NCBI RefSeq assembly: GCF_028747805.1
Contig: NZ_CP114887.1
Coordinates: 3,576,001-3,640,000 of the forward strand
Direction: 5' to 3'
Length of the DNA stretch: 64,000 nt
Source: Solibacillus daqui
GTDB lineage: Bacteria > Bacillota > Bacilli > Bacillales_A > Planococcaceae
Position numbers and translations under genes: made by a program. The notes below the pieces were generated by a model. The model was given only the letters and a program-made list of their open reading frames with translations. It did no database searches and was not told the origin of the DNA. Below are positions 9,050 through 17,426 of the stretch, one piece after another (positions within the stretch are counted from its first letter, which is position 1; each line of letters opens with the position of its first letter).

Positions 9050-9979
9050 TTGCTTAAATTCATAATTAAACGATTACTTTATATCGTACTCGCAATGTAC
9101 TTAATTATTACAGCGACGTTCTTCTTAATGCAATTAGCACCAGGTAGCCCGTTTGCAAGTGAGCGTGAATTACCGCCTGCAATTGAAGAACAATTAAACG
9201 CCAAATATGGTCTGGATAACCCTTGGTATATCCAATATAAAGACTATTTAGTAGATACAATTACTTTTGATTTTGGTGAATCAATGAAGTATAAAGGGCG
9301 CTCAACAAACGATATGATCTCCGAGAGTTTCCCTGTTTCTCTTGCATTAGGTTTAGAAGCAATGATACTAGCCATTGGCCTTGGGATTTTACTAGGAGTT
9401 GTTTCGGCGCTCTATCACAATAAGTTCCCAGATTATGCAGCAACAATCATTGCAGTCTTAGGTATTTCGGTGCCGTCATTCATTTTAGCCGGCTTACTGC
9501 AATACTACTTAGCATTCCAAGCTGGTTGGTTCCCAGTAAGTGGGTGGAAAGGTTTTGCGTATACAATCTTACCTGCATTTGCAATTGCAATTTCGCATGT
9601 TGGTTTCATCGCCAAGCTGACTCGCTCTAGTATGTTAGAACAAAACAACTCCGAGTACGTAAAATTAGCGCGTGCAAAAGGCCTTGGTAAATGGACGATT
9701 GTTTTCAAACACTCGCTACGTAACGCGTTATTACCAGTCGTAACTTATCTTGGTCCATTATTTGCTGGGGTTATTACTGGTAGTTTCGTTATCGAACAAA
9801 TCTTTGCCGTACCAGGACTTGGTCGCCACTTCGTAACATCAATTACGAACCGTGACTACACAGTTATTATGGGTACGACAGTATTCTATTCACTAATTTT
9901 ATTATTTGCAGTTTTAATCGTCGATATTTTATACAGCGTAATCGACCCTCGTATTAAATTGAAAGGAGCGAAAAAATAA
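9050..9979 (+). CDS. oppB: oligopeptide ABC transporter permease OppB
   Basis: The 309-residue membrane permease starts with TTG; AAAGGAGGT lies 8 bases upstream and no better start exists. Six hydrophobic segments are visible, starting with KRLLYIVLAMYLIITATFFL. The family motifs PGSPF and GLDNPW are near the N-terminus. The EAA loop reads YVKLARAKGLGKWTIVFKHSLRNALLP (shown at about residues 202-228, contacting the ATPase). With OppC it forms the peptide channel. The stop overlaps the oppC start by one base (TAATG), implying coupled translation. Confidence 0.94.
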   Translation: MLKFIIKRLLYIVLAMYLIITATFFLMQLAPGSPFASERELPPAIEEQLNAKYGLDNPWYIQYKDYLVDTITFDFGESMKYKGRSTNDMISESFPVSLALGLEAMILAIGLGILLGVVSALYHNKFPDYAATIIAVLGISVPSFILAGLLQYYLAFQAGWFPVSGWKGFAYTILPAFAIAISHVGFIAKLTRSSMLEQNNSEYVKLARAKGLGKWTIVFKHSLRNALLPVVTYLGPLFAGVITGSFVIEQIFAVPGLGRHFVTSITNRDYTVIMGTTVFYSLILLFAVLIVDILYSVIDPRIKLKGAKK

Positions 9980-10911
9980 TGGCTCAAAACGAACAGCAAA
10001 TTCCAAAAGTTTCACCTGATATGTTCGAAGTGGTTGGCCGTTCTGAAAATACGGACGCATTATCGAAAAAACAAGTGTCTTATTGGAAGGAAGTATTTTA
10101 TCGTTTCTCTCATAACAAATTAGCAGTATTAGGCTTATTCTTATTAGCGATTATTGCAGGCTTTGCGATTTTCGCGCCGATTTTCTCATCTTATTCGTAT
10201 GAACAAAACGTTGGTTTATACAATTCTGCCCCTTCTGCAGCAAACTGGTTTGGTACAGATGACCTTGCGCGTGATATTTACGTTCGTGCTTGGGAAGGTG
10301 CTCGTATTTCTTTATTCATCGGTATTACTGCTGCGGTGATTGACCTAATCATCGGTGTTTTATGGGGTAGTATCGCAGGTCTTGCAGGCGGACGCGTAGA
10401 TAACATCATGATGCGTATTGCCGACGTATTAACAGCTATTCCATACTTATTAGTTGTAATTATTTTACTTGTAGTTATGGAGCCAGGTTTAGTGCCAATG
10501 ATTATCGCCCTTTCGATTACGGGTTGGGTGAACATGGCACGTATCGTACGAAGTGAAGTATTAAAAATCAAAAACCAAGAGTATGTGCTTGCTGCTCGTA
10601 CTTTAGGTGCAAACCAATGGCATATTATTAAGCGTCACTTAATCCCTAATGCTATGGGTGCTATTTTAGTAACAATGACAATGACAATTCCAAGTGCAAT
10701 CTTCACAGAAAGTTTCTTAAGCTATTTAGGTTTAGGGGTACAAGCTCCTCTTGCCAGCTGGGGTACAATGGCCTCTGAAGGTTTCAAAGCACTTCAATCT
10801 GCACCATGGCGATTATTGTTCCCTGCATTCTTAATCTCGATTACAATTTTCGCATTTAACGCAGTTGGGGACGGCTTACGTGACGCACTTGATCCGAAAT
10901 TACGTAAATAA
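9979..10911 (+). CDS. oppC: oligopeptide ABC transporter permease OppC
   Basis: The 310-residue permease has the long cytoplasmic N-terminus typical of OppC (YWKEVFYRFSHNKLAVLGL) followed by six hydrophobic segments. The periplasmic-side motif HWFGTDDLARD appears here as NWFGTDDLARDIYVR. The EAA loop is YVLAARTLGANQWHIIKRHL (about residues 198-217). It pairs with OppB. The start overlaps the oppB stop, and a Shine-Dalgarno (AAAGGAG) lies inside the oppB 3' end. Confidence 0.94.
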   Translation: MAQNEQQIPKVSPDMFEVVGRSENTDALSKKQVSYWKEVFYRFSHNKLAVLGLFLLAIIAGFAIFAPIFSSYSYEQNVGLYNSAPSAANWFGTDDLARDIYVRAWEGARISLFIGITAAVIDLIIGVLWGSIAGLAGGRVDNIMMRIADVLTAIPYLLVVIILLVVMEPGLVPMIIALSITGWVNMARIVRSEVLKIKNQEYVLAARTLGANQWHIIKRHLIPNAMGAILVTMTMTIPSAIFTESFLSYLGLGVQAPLASWGTMASEGFKALQSAPWRLLFPAFLISITIFAFNAVGDGLRDALDPKLRK

Positions 10912-10925
10912 GGGGAGCGTACACT

Positions 10926-11972
10926 ATGAAGAAAAAAGTATTAGAAGTAAATGACTTACGTATTAATTTCAAAACGTACGCTGGTGTTGTACAAGCCGTA
11001 CGTGGCGTTAGCTTTGAACTATATGAAGGCGAAACGCTCGCAATTGTTGGTGAATCTGGTTCTGGTAAATCGGTAACAAGTAACGCCTTAATGAAATTAA
11101 TCCCTCAGCCACCTGGTATTTATGCCGGTGGTGAGATTAAGTTCAACGGTCGTGATATTATTCCATTAACAGATAAAGAAATGATGAACGTGCGCGGGAA
11201 CGATATCGCAATGATTTTCCAAGATCCAATGACGGCTCTTAACCCAACAATGCGTATTGGGAAGCAAATTACTGAAGTTATTTTAAAGCATAAAAAAGCA
11301 GCTTCAAAAGAAGAAGCAAAAAAACGTGCGATCGAGCTACTTGATCAAGTAGGGATTCCATTCCCTGAGCGCCGCTACAAAGCATACCCACACGAATTAT
11401 CAGGTGGTATGCGTCAACGTGTTGTTATCGCGATTGCACTTGCAGCAGATCCAAAACTATTAATTGCAGACGAACCAACAACTGCACTTGACGTAACAAT
11501 CCAAGCTCAAATTTTAGAGCTGATGAAAGACATCCAAAAGAAATCAAATACGTCGATTATTTTCATCACGCACGATTTAGGTGTTGTAGCAAACGTAGCT
11601 GATCGCGTTGCAGTTATGTATGCGGGTCAAATCGTTGAGTACGGTACAGTAGAAGATATTTTCTACAATCCAAAGCACCCTTACACATGGGGCTTACTTG
11701 GTTCGATGCCAGACTTAAACAATTCTACGGATGAGCTACTAATGGCGATTCCTGGTTCACCACCAAACTTAATCGATCCACCAAAAGGCGATGCGTTCGC
11801 AGCTCGTAACGATTTAGCGATGAAAATCGACTTTGAAATGGAGCCGCCAATGTTTAAAGTATCAGATACACACTTTGCAAAAACATGGTTACTACATCCA
11901 GATGCGCCACCAACTCCACTTCCTGATGCGGTAGCACGCCGTATTTCTGGCTATCAACAGGAGGGCAAATAA
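10926..11972 (+). CDS. oppD: oligopeptide ABC transporter ATPase OppD
   Basis: The product is a 348-residue ABC ATPase. It has Walker A GESGSGKS (about residue 43), a Q-loop in MIFQDPMTALNP, the signature LSGGMRQRV, Walker B LLIADEPTTALD and switch histidine ITHDLG. The C-terminal oligopeptide-transporter extension (HPYTWGLLGSMPDL then PGSPPNLIDPP) identifies it as OppD/DppD. The cysteine usually found in that extension's iron-sulfur site in some family members is not obvious. AGGGGAG lies before the ATG. It energises OppBC together with OppF. Confidence 0.94.
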   Translation: MKKKVLEVNDLRINFKTYAGVVQAVRGVSFELYEGETLAIVGESGSGKSVTSNALMKLIPQPPGIYAGGEIKFNGRDIIPLTDKEMMNVRGNDIAMIFQDPMTALNPTMRIGKQITEVILKHKKAASKEEAKKRAIELLDQVGIPFPERRYKAYPHELSGGMRQRVVIAIALAADPKLLIADEPTTALDVTIQAQILELMKDIQKKSNTSIIFITHDLGVVANVADRVAVMYAGQIVEYGTVEDIFYNPKHPYTWGLLGSMPDLNNSTDELLMAIPGSPPNLIDPPKGDAFAARNDLAMKIDFEMEPPMFKVSDTHFAKTWLLHPDAPPTPLPDAVARRISGYQQEGK

Positions 11973-11973
11973 T

Positions 11974-12882
11974 ATGGCTAATAAAATTTTAGAAGTAAAA
12001 GGATTAAAGCAATATTTCGGAACTGCGAAAGCACCAATTAAAGCAATTGATGGCATTTCATTTGATGTCTATGAAGGGGAAACATTAGGTTTAGTTGGGG
12101 AGTCAGGTTGTGGTAAATCTACAACAGGCCGCTCAATTATTCGCCTTTATGATATTACAGAAGGTCAAATTAACTTTAAAGGTCGCGATATTTCAGAATT
12201 AAAATCACGTAAAGACTTGTTACAATTCAACCGTGAAATGCAAATGATTTTCCAAGATCCATACGCATCACTAAACCCGCGTATGACTGCTGGCGAATTA
12301 ATTGCGGAAGGCTTTGAAATTCATGGTCTTTATAAAAATAAAAAAGAACGCATCGAACGCGTTGGCGAGTTACTAGAAGCAGTTGGTTTAACACGCGAGC
12401 ATGCAAACCGTTATGCCCATGAGTTTTCAGGTGGTCAACGTCAACGTATTGGTATAGCACGTGCACTAAGCTTAGATCCAAGCTTCATCATTGCAGATGA
12501 ACCAATTTCAGCACTTGATGTTTCTATCCAAGCACAAGTTGTTAACTTATTAAAACAACTGCAAAAAGAACGTGGCTTAACCTACCTGTTCATCGCGCAT
12601 GATTTATCAATGGTGAAATACATCTCAGATCGTATTGCAGTTATGTATCGCGGGAAAATTTTAGAGCTTGGTTCGGCGGATGAAATCTACAATAATCCAA
12701 TCCACCCATACACGAAGTCTCTACTATCCGCTGTGCCTCAACCGAATCCTGAGTATGAGCGTAGCCGTGTGCGTATTCCATACAAGCACGTAGAACATGA
12801 TCCAGCAGCACAAGTAATCGAAGCCCGTCCAAATCACTTTGTCTTCGGTACAGAAGCACAAGCGAAAGAATGGGTTAAATAA
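11974..12882 (+). CDS. oppF: oligopeptide ABC transporter ATPase OppF
   Basis: The 302-residue second ATPase has Walker [10 protein letters not shown], signature [10 protein letters not shown], Walker [13 protein letters not shown] and switch IAHDLSMV. The C-terminal [16 protein letters not shown] motif is typical of OppF. The start is one base after the oppD stop, with AGGAGGG 10 bases upstream inside oppD. It is the last gene of the operon, followed at once by a terminator. Confidence 0.94.
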   Translation: MANKILEVKGLKQYFGTAKAPIKAIDGISFDVYEGETLGLVGESGCGKSTTGRSIIRLYDITEGQINFKGRDISELKSRKDLLQFNREMQMIFQDPYASLNPRMTAGELIAEGFEIHGLYKNKKERIERVGELLEAVGLTREHANRYAHEFSGGQRQRIGIARALSLDPSFIIADEPISALDVSIQAQVVNLLKQLQKERGLTYLFIAHDLSMVKYISDRIAVMYRGKILELGSADEIYNNPIHPYTKSLLSAVPQPNPEYERSRVRIPYKHVEHDPAAQVIEARPNHFVFGTEAQAKEWVK

Positions 12883-12909
12883 TTTAGTTTCGATATGATA
12901 GAACATGAA

Positions 12910-12942
12910 AAACTCCTTCACGAGGCAATTGTGAAGGAGTTT
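12910..12942 (+). terminator. intrinsic terminator after oppF
   Basis: A perfect 12-bp stem AAACTCCTTCAC/GTGAAGGAGTTT with a nine-base loop, followed by TTCTTCTAT. It lies 27 bases past the oppF stop and between convergent oppF and the P5C dehydrogenase gene. Confidence 0.85.
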
Positions 12943-12984
12943 CTTCTATATATAAGGCAACTTCCAAAATCGTAGTTTTTTAAA

Positions 12985-14529
12985 TTAGAAAGCTTCTGAC
13001 GTCGTTTTCGCTTGCATGTGCAATGTTAAGTAGTCAGGGCCACCTGCTTTAGAGTCTGTACCCGACATGTTGAAGCCACCAAATGGTTGGTATCCAACGA
13101 TTGCGCCTGTACATCCACGGTTGAAGTATAGGTTCCCTACGTGGAATTCATCGCGTGCATATTCTTGGTTCATGCGATTTGATGTAATAACCGCGCCTGT
13201 TAAGCCGTATTCTGTGTTGTTCGCAATCGCAATCGCATCTTCAAACGTATCTGCTTTTGTTATCGCGACAACTGGACCGAAGATTTCTTCCTTCATAATA
13301 CGTGCTTCAGGATCAACATCTGCAAATACAGTTGGGTTCACGAAGTAGCCTACTGTATCGTCTGCCGTGCCACCAGCAACTAGGCGCCCTTCCTCTTTAC
13401 CAATTTCAATATATTCGCTAATTTTTTTGAATGCCGCAGCATCAATTACCGTTGCCATGAAATTTGATGGGTCAGCTGGATCACCGATTGTTAGAGACTT
13501 TGTTAACTCTTCTACACGGTTTACCACTTGGTCGTATACATCTTTTACAATGACAACACGTGAACATGCCGAACATTTTTGACCTGAGAAGCCGAATGCT
13601 GATTTCACGATTGATTGTGCTGCTAATTCTAAATCTGCTTCATTATCGACAACGATTGTGTCCTTACCGCCCATTTCAGCGATAACACGTTTAATCCAGA
13701 TTTGGCCTTCGCTTAATACAGAAGCTCGTGAGTTAATGCGTAAGCCGACATCACGAGAGCCCGTGAAGCTGATGAAGCGTGTTTTTGGGTGATCTACTAA
13801 ATAGTCCCCTACTTCTGCACCGCTACCAGGTACATAGTTGACAACGCCTTTAGGTAAACCTGCTTCTTCAAGCACTTCAATAAATTTATACGCGACAACT
13901 GGAGTCGTTGATGCTGGTTTTAGTAATACCGTATTCCCAGTGACAACAGCTGCTACTGTAGTACCCGCCATAATTGCGAATGGGAAATTCCACGGTGAAA
14001 TGACAATACCAATCCCTAAAGGAATATAGTCATAACGGTTATATTCATTTGATCGGCTTTCTACCTTACGACCATCTTTCATTTCTAACATTTGGCGACC
14101 GTAGTATTCTAAGAAATCGATTGCTTCTGCTGTATCTGCATCCGCTTCATTCCATGGCTTCCCTGCTTCTTTCGTTAACCAAGCAGAGAACTCATGCTTG
14201 CGTCGACGAATAATTGTCGCTGCTTTGAATAATACGTCTGCACGAATTTCAGGCTTAACTTTTTTCCATGATTGGAATGCCTTATCCGCTTCTTGCATCG
14301 CTTTTTCAGCTAGCTCCTGTGAAGCCTTTGATACAGAACCGATAACTTCTGTTTTTTTCGCTGGATTGTACGATACAATTTTGTCTTCTGTTGTGATGCG
14401 CTCTCCACCAATAATAAGTGGATATTCTGCGCCTAGTTGTGACTCTACTTTTTTCAACGCTTCTAAATATGCTTGCTTGTTTACTTCTACCGAAAAATCT
14501 GTGAATGGTTCGTGCTTATAGTTAATCAT
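12985..14529 (-). CDS. pruA: L-glutamate gamma-semialdehyde (P5C) dehydrogenase
   Basis: The 514-residue aldehyde dehydrogenase oxidises the P5C/glutamate semialdehyde produced by proline dehydrogenase to glutamate with NAD+. It shows SPWNFPFAI (about residue 178), the catalytic glutamate in AEMGGKD, the catalytic cysteine in [11 protein letters not shown] (about residue 321), and [10 protein letters not shown]. Length and the N-terminal [10 protein letters not shown] are typical of Bacillus RocA/PutC (PruA) enzymes. GGAGGT lies 8 bases before the ATG. It is transcribed divergently from the regulator gene, whose product probably controls it through the repeats at 14554-14628. Whether rocA or putC is the better name cannot be told here. 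Confidence 0.92.
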   Translation of the reverse strand: MINYKHEPFTDFSVEVNKQAYLEALKKVESQLGAEYPLIIGGERITTEDKIVSYNPAKKTEVIGSVSKASQELAEKAMQEADKAFQSWKKVKPEIRADVLFKAATIIRRRKHEFSAWLTKEAGKPWNEADADTAEAIDFLEYYGRQMLEMKDGRKVESRSNEYNRYDYIPLGIGIVISPWNFPFAIMAGTTVAAVVTGNTVLLKPASTTPVVAYKFIEVLEEAGLPKGVVNYVPGSGAEVGDYLVDHPKTRFISFTGSRDVGLRINSRASVLSEGQIWIKRVIAEMGGKDTIVVDNEADLELAAQSIVKSAFGFSGQKCSACSRVVIVKDVYDQVVNRVEELTKSLTIGDPADPSNFMATVIDAAAFKKISEYIEIGKEEGRLVAGGTADDTVGYFVNPTVFADVDPEARIMKEEIFGPVVAITKADTFEDAIAIANNTEYGLTGAVITSNRMNQEYARDEFHVGNLYFNRGCTGAIVGYQPFGGFNMSGTDSKAGGPDYLTLHMQAKTTSEAF

Positions 14530-14553
14530 TTATCCATTACCTCCGATATAAGG

Positions 14554-14628
14554 TGCATTATTTTTTTGCATTATAAGATATTACTTAATTCGAATTATGC
14601 AATATTTTATTGCTTTTTGCAATATTTT
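14554..14628. promoter_or_regulatory. pruA promoter and regulator-binding repeats
   Basis: The divergent spacer holds a TATAAT box for pruA on the minus strand (14570-14575) with no recognisable -35. It also holds two copies of a TGCA-T-ATT-N3-TT-TGC element, at 14554-14570 and 14598-14614. TGCAATATTTT occurs twice 20 bp apart (14598 and 14618), and there is a palindrome ATTGC-TTTTT-GCAAT (14609-14623). A -10 without -35, preceded by helically phased repeats, is what an activator-dependent sigma-A promoter looks like. I see no TGGC-N8-TTGC sigma-54 promoter. Confidence 0.55.
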
Positions 14629-14687
14629 TTCTTAAAAACAAAAAATCTCTTATTCATGCTAAAATAATGCTAAGGGGGTTACACCGC

Positions 14688-15983
14688 ATGAAACAGCTAG
14701 ATATTTCTAGTGTCTTTGAATTTATGATTGAAAAAATTGAAACAGGGCTTTGTGCCATAGATGAAAATGGACGTGTGATTGTTTACAACAAAAAAATGCG
14801 TGGACTAACTGGAGAATCGCTTGAGCAAATTACACAGCGTTTTCTATCACAATCACTCGATTTTAACTTAGAGCAAAATATGCTACAAAAAGTGTTAGCC
14901 TCTGGTCAAAGTTTTAAACATGTTAAGCAGACATTTTGGAATGCACACGGTGAAGAAGTGACCACGATTAGTGACTACTATCCTTATACCCTTAACGATG
15001 GTACACAAATCGCGATTCAATTGTCACGTGATATTACACAACAAGAGTTCTTAATGGATCGCCCTCTAAGTCGTTACGGTGCACCATTAACATTTGATAT
15101 TATTACTGCAGTCTCAAAATCGATGAAGCAAGTCATTCAGCAGGCAAAAATTGCAGCACTTGGCCGAATCCCTGTCATGTTAGTCGGTGAATCAGGAACC
15201 GGGAAGGATATGATTGCAGAAGGTATTCATCACGAGCTACAAGAAAAAAATGAGCGATTCGTAACACTCATTTGCCGTCGTAACGAAGAAACACTGCTTG
15301 CACAAATTGAAAAGTATATTGCCGAAGAAAAAAATTACACGTTTTTTGCAGAGCGCATCGATTTTTTATCGAGCCTAGCACAAGAACGAATTATTAAGTT
15401 ATTGGAAATGCATAATGACCGCAATCATGTATTTGTTGCTAGTATTGGTGAAGATCCGATTGATCTAATTCAGCAAGGGCGTCTTTCGAAAAACTTATAT
15501 TATTTGTTTTCGAATTTAACGATTCAAGTACCAGCACTTCGTGAACGTCGCGAGGACATTAAGCCCTTTATCGATGACTATTTTGCGCGCCGTCGCAATG
15601 ATTACGGCATGTTTGTAAAAGGACTTGTTCCAGAGGTTGAGGAAATTTTCTTAACTTATGACTGGCCCGGAAATCTGAAGGAACTTGAAGTGCTGCTGGA
15701 TGATATTAGCGCACTACTAACAAACGAAGAATACGTAGAAATGTCACATATTCCAGCATACTTTAAGTGGAAGCTAAAACAAACAGAGCCTGCTTATACA
15801 GAAGTTGAGCAACTTTTTGATTTTTCACAGCAGGAATTACAGCCACTTGATGAATATATGCGCAAAGTTGAAGATCATTACATTAGCCATGCCCTTCAAC
15901 TTAACGGTGGTAACATCTCGCAAACCGCAAAAGCATTAGGCATTCATCGTCAGGGCCTACAATATCGATTAAAACGCAAATAG
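14688..15983 (+). CDS. PAS / degenerate AAA+ / Fis-type transcriptional regulator of proline use
   Basis: The 431-residue protein has a PAS-type sensor (about 1-120), an AAA+ domain resembling sigma-54 activators (about 135-355) and a Fis-type helix-turn-helix at the end (GGNISQTAKALGIHRQGLQY). Walker A (GESGTGK, 167-173), LRERREDI and WPGNLKEL are kept. The GAFTGA sigma-54 contact loop is missing, and the Walker B acidic pair is changed (FFAERIDF in place of LFLDEI). It probably cannot open sigma-54 complexes and may act at sigma-A promoters. The ATG at 14688 is chosen for AAGGGGG 9 bases upstream; a TTG at 14610 would run through the promoter. Divergence from pruA and the downstream proline genes imply control of proline catabolism. 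Confidence 0.8.
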   Translation: MKQLDISSVFEFMIEKIETGLCAIDENGRVIVYNKKMRGLTGESLEQITQRFLSQSLDFNLEQNMLQKVLASGQSFKHVKQTFWNAHGEEVTTISDYYPYTLNDGTQIAIQLSRDITQQEFLMDRPLSRYGAPLTFDIITAVSKSMKQVIQQAKIAALGRIPVMLVGESGTGKDMIAEGIHHELQEKNERFVTLICRRNEETLLAQIEKYIAEEKNYTFFAERIDFLSSLAQERIIKLLEMHNDRNHVFVASIGEDPIDLIQQGRLSKNLYYLFSNLTIQVPALRERREDIKPFIDDYFARRRNDYGMFVKGLVPEVEEIFLTYDWPGNLKELEVLLDDISALLTNEEYVEMSHIPAYFKWKLKQTEPAYTEVEQLFDFSQQELQPLDEYMRKVEDHYISHALQLNGGNISQTAKALGIHRQGLQYRLKRK

Positions 15984-16090
15984 CTTTAACTTGCTTCAGC
16001 TGGAGTTCAAATACCAGCTGAATAGAGAAACTCTGACTAAAAAAACTCATCGCAATTGAATAATTGGAAAATTATTAAGCAATATTGTTG

Positions 16091-16121
16091 AAAAAGACCC
16101 CTGTTGACAAGGGGTCTTTTT
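16091..16121 (+). terminator. terminator after the PAS/AAA+ regulator
   Basis: AAAAGACCCC/GGGGTCTTTT stem, ending in TTTTTC. It lies about 110 bases past the regulator stop codon, so the proline dehydrogenase gene has its own promoter. Confidence 0.9.
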
Positions 16122-16134
16122 CATTTTCCATCTA

Positions 16135-16151
16135 TGCACTATTATTTTGCA
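16135..16151 (+). promoter_or_regulatory. upstream copy of the pruA-region motif before proline dehydrogenase
   Basis: TGCACTATTATTTTGCA differs at only two of 17 positions from TGCATTATTTTTTTGCA in the pruA promoter (14554-14570). It lies about 170 bases upstream of a TATACT box (16317-16322) in the otherwise gene-free 16122-16360 spacer. It is a likely binding site for the PAS/AAA+ regulator, in an enhancer-like position. The rest of the spacer shows nothing specific. Confidence 0.5.
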
Positions 16152-16360
16152 CATATCAATATTTCCGTTTTACTAAGCGATTTTTAGCATTAAAAAGATA
16201 TTTCAATAAAATTTTTTAGCCCACAAACCGTTGGTATGACTTAATTTTCATTTTTCACAAACCTTATTCCGCTCAATTTCTATTTCCATTTTTAATATTT
16301 TTGTTTTATACTCTCCTCAATGTTAATAAAAACAATTCTTTCTCAGGAGGAGAACTTAAA

Positions 16361-17335
16361 ATGTCATTAAAAGATTTTTTTATCGCACTTTCTGAAAATC
16401 AAACTTTAAATTCTGCAGCCCAAAAATACGGTTATCAACTTGGGGCGCAAACTGTCGTTGCAGGTACAAATATCGATGAGGTTGTAGAAAGCATTAAGGC
16501 ATTAAACGCTCAGGGTATTGCTTGTACCGTTGATAATTTAGGTGAATTTGTATTTGAAAAAAGTGCTGCACTTGCTGCAAAAGAGCAAATTTCAACTGTG
16601 ATTGAACGCATTCATTCGGAAAATTTAGATGCCCATATTTCACTAAAACCATCACAATTAGGCTTAGATATTGATTATGATTTCTGCTACGAAAACTTAA
16701 AAGACATCGTTGCATTAGCAAATGAATATCAAATTTTTGTTAACTTTGATATGGAAAACTATGCGCGTTTACATCCATCATTTGAGCTATTAGAGGCACT
16801 TCACGCAGAATATGGGAATGTCGGAACTGTTATTCAAGCGTATTTCTTTGAATCTGATGACAACGTTGAACGCTTTAAAGACTACCGTTTACGCTTAGTT
16901 AAGGGCGCATACAAGGAAGATCCATCTGTCGCGTTCCAAGACAAAGTAGACATTGACCGTAAATTCATTGCTCAAATTGAATACCATTTACTACATGGTA
17001 AATTTACGTCAATCGCGACACATGATCATAATATAATTAATCATGTAAAACAATTCGTAAAAGAGCACAACATTCCGAATGAAAAATTTGAATTCCAAAT
17101 GCTTTACGGCTTCCGTACAGATATGCAAGTAAGTCTTGCAAAAGAAGGGTTCAACTTCTGTACATACGTACCATTTGGACAGGACTGGTACGGCTACTTT
17201 ATGCGTCGTTTAGCAGAGCGCCCTCAAAACATCAATTTAGTAACGAAACAAGTATTTAACAAAAAAACAAACACATTTTTAGCTGTAGCAGCTGGGGCAT
17301 TTTTATTAGGTCGCTTAACAAAAAAGCGTAAATAA
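16361..17335 (+). CDS. putB: proline dehydrogenase
   Basis: The 324-residue FAD enzyme oxidises L-proline to P5C, feeding PruA. The barrel-type PRODH motifs include ISLKPSQLG, RLRLVKGAYKE (about residue 185) and the C-terminal FQMLYGFR followed by YVPFGQDWYGYFMRRLAER (substrate-binding arginines). AGGAGG lies 10 bases before the chosen ATG; a longer frame from 16301 lacks a ribosome binding site. The last 20 or so residues are unusual: a hydrophobic stretch (FLAVAAGAFLLGRL) followed by KKRK, which could tether the enzyme to the membrane beside the respiratory chain. putP follows in the same direction. Confidence 0.92.
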   Translation: MSLKDFFIALSENQTLNSAAQKYGYQLGAQTVVAGTNIDEVVESIKALNAQGIACTVDNLGEFVFEKSAALAAKEQISTVIERIHSENLDAHISLKPSQLGLDIDYDFCYENLKDIVALANEYQIFVNFDMENYARLHPSFELLEALHAEYGNVGTVIQAYFFESDDNVERFKDYRLRLVKGAYKEDPSVAFQDKVDIDRKFIAQIEYHLLHGKFTSIATHDHNIINHVKQFVKEHNIPNEKFEFQMLYGFRTDMQVSLAKEGFNFCTYVPFGQDWYGYFMRRLAERPQNINLVTKQVFNKKTNTFLAVAAGAFLLGRLTKKRK

Positions 17336-17383
17336 TCGCTTTAGGTGCTACGATATATTGCATTGACGGAGGACTATTGGTTC

Positions 17384-17413
17384 ATGCTAAACTTAGCAGA
17401 AAATTATCAATAG
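17384..17413 (+). CDS. possible 9-residue upstream peptide of putP
   Basis: A tiny ORF (MLNLAENYQ) begins 11 bases after GGAGG (17368-17372). Its TAG stop is fused to the putP Shine-Dalgarno (TAGAGGAG). It could couple or tune putP translation. The evidence is only position, so it is weak. Confidence 0.2.
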   Translation: MLNLAENYQ

Positions 17414-17426
17414 AGGAGCTGTTTTT

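Noticed and set aside
14610..14687. N-terminal extension of the PAS/AAA+ regulator from a TTG
   Set aside because: It would translate the operator region and lacks a ribosome binding site, whereas ATG 14688 has AAGGGGG.
16228..16250. Sigma-54 promoter (TTGGTA element) before proline dehydrogenase
   Set aside because: The -24-like part is present, but the required GC at -12 is missing.
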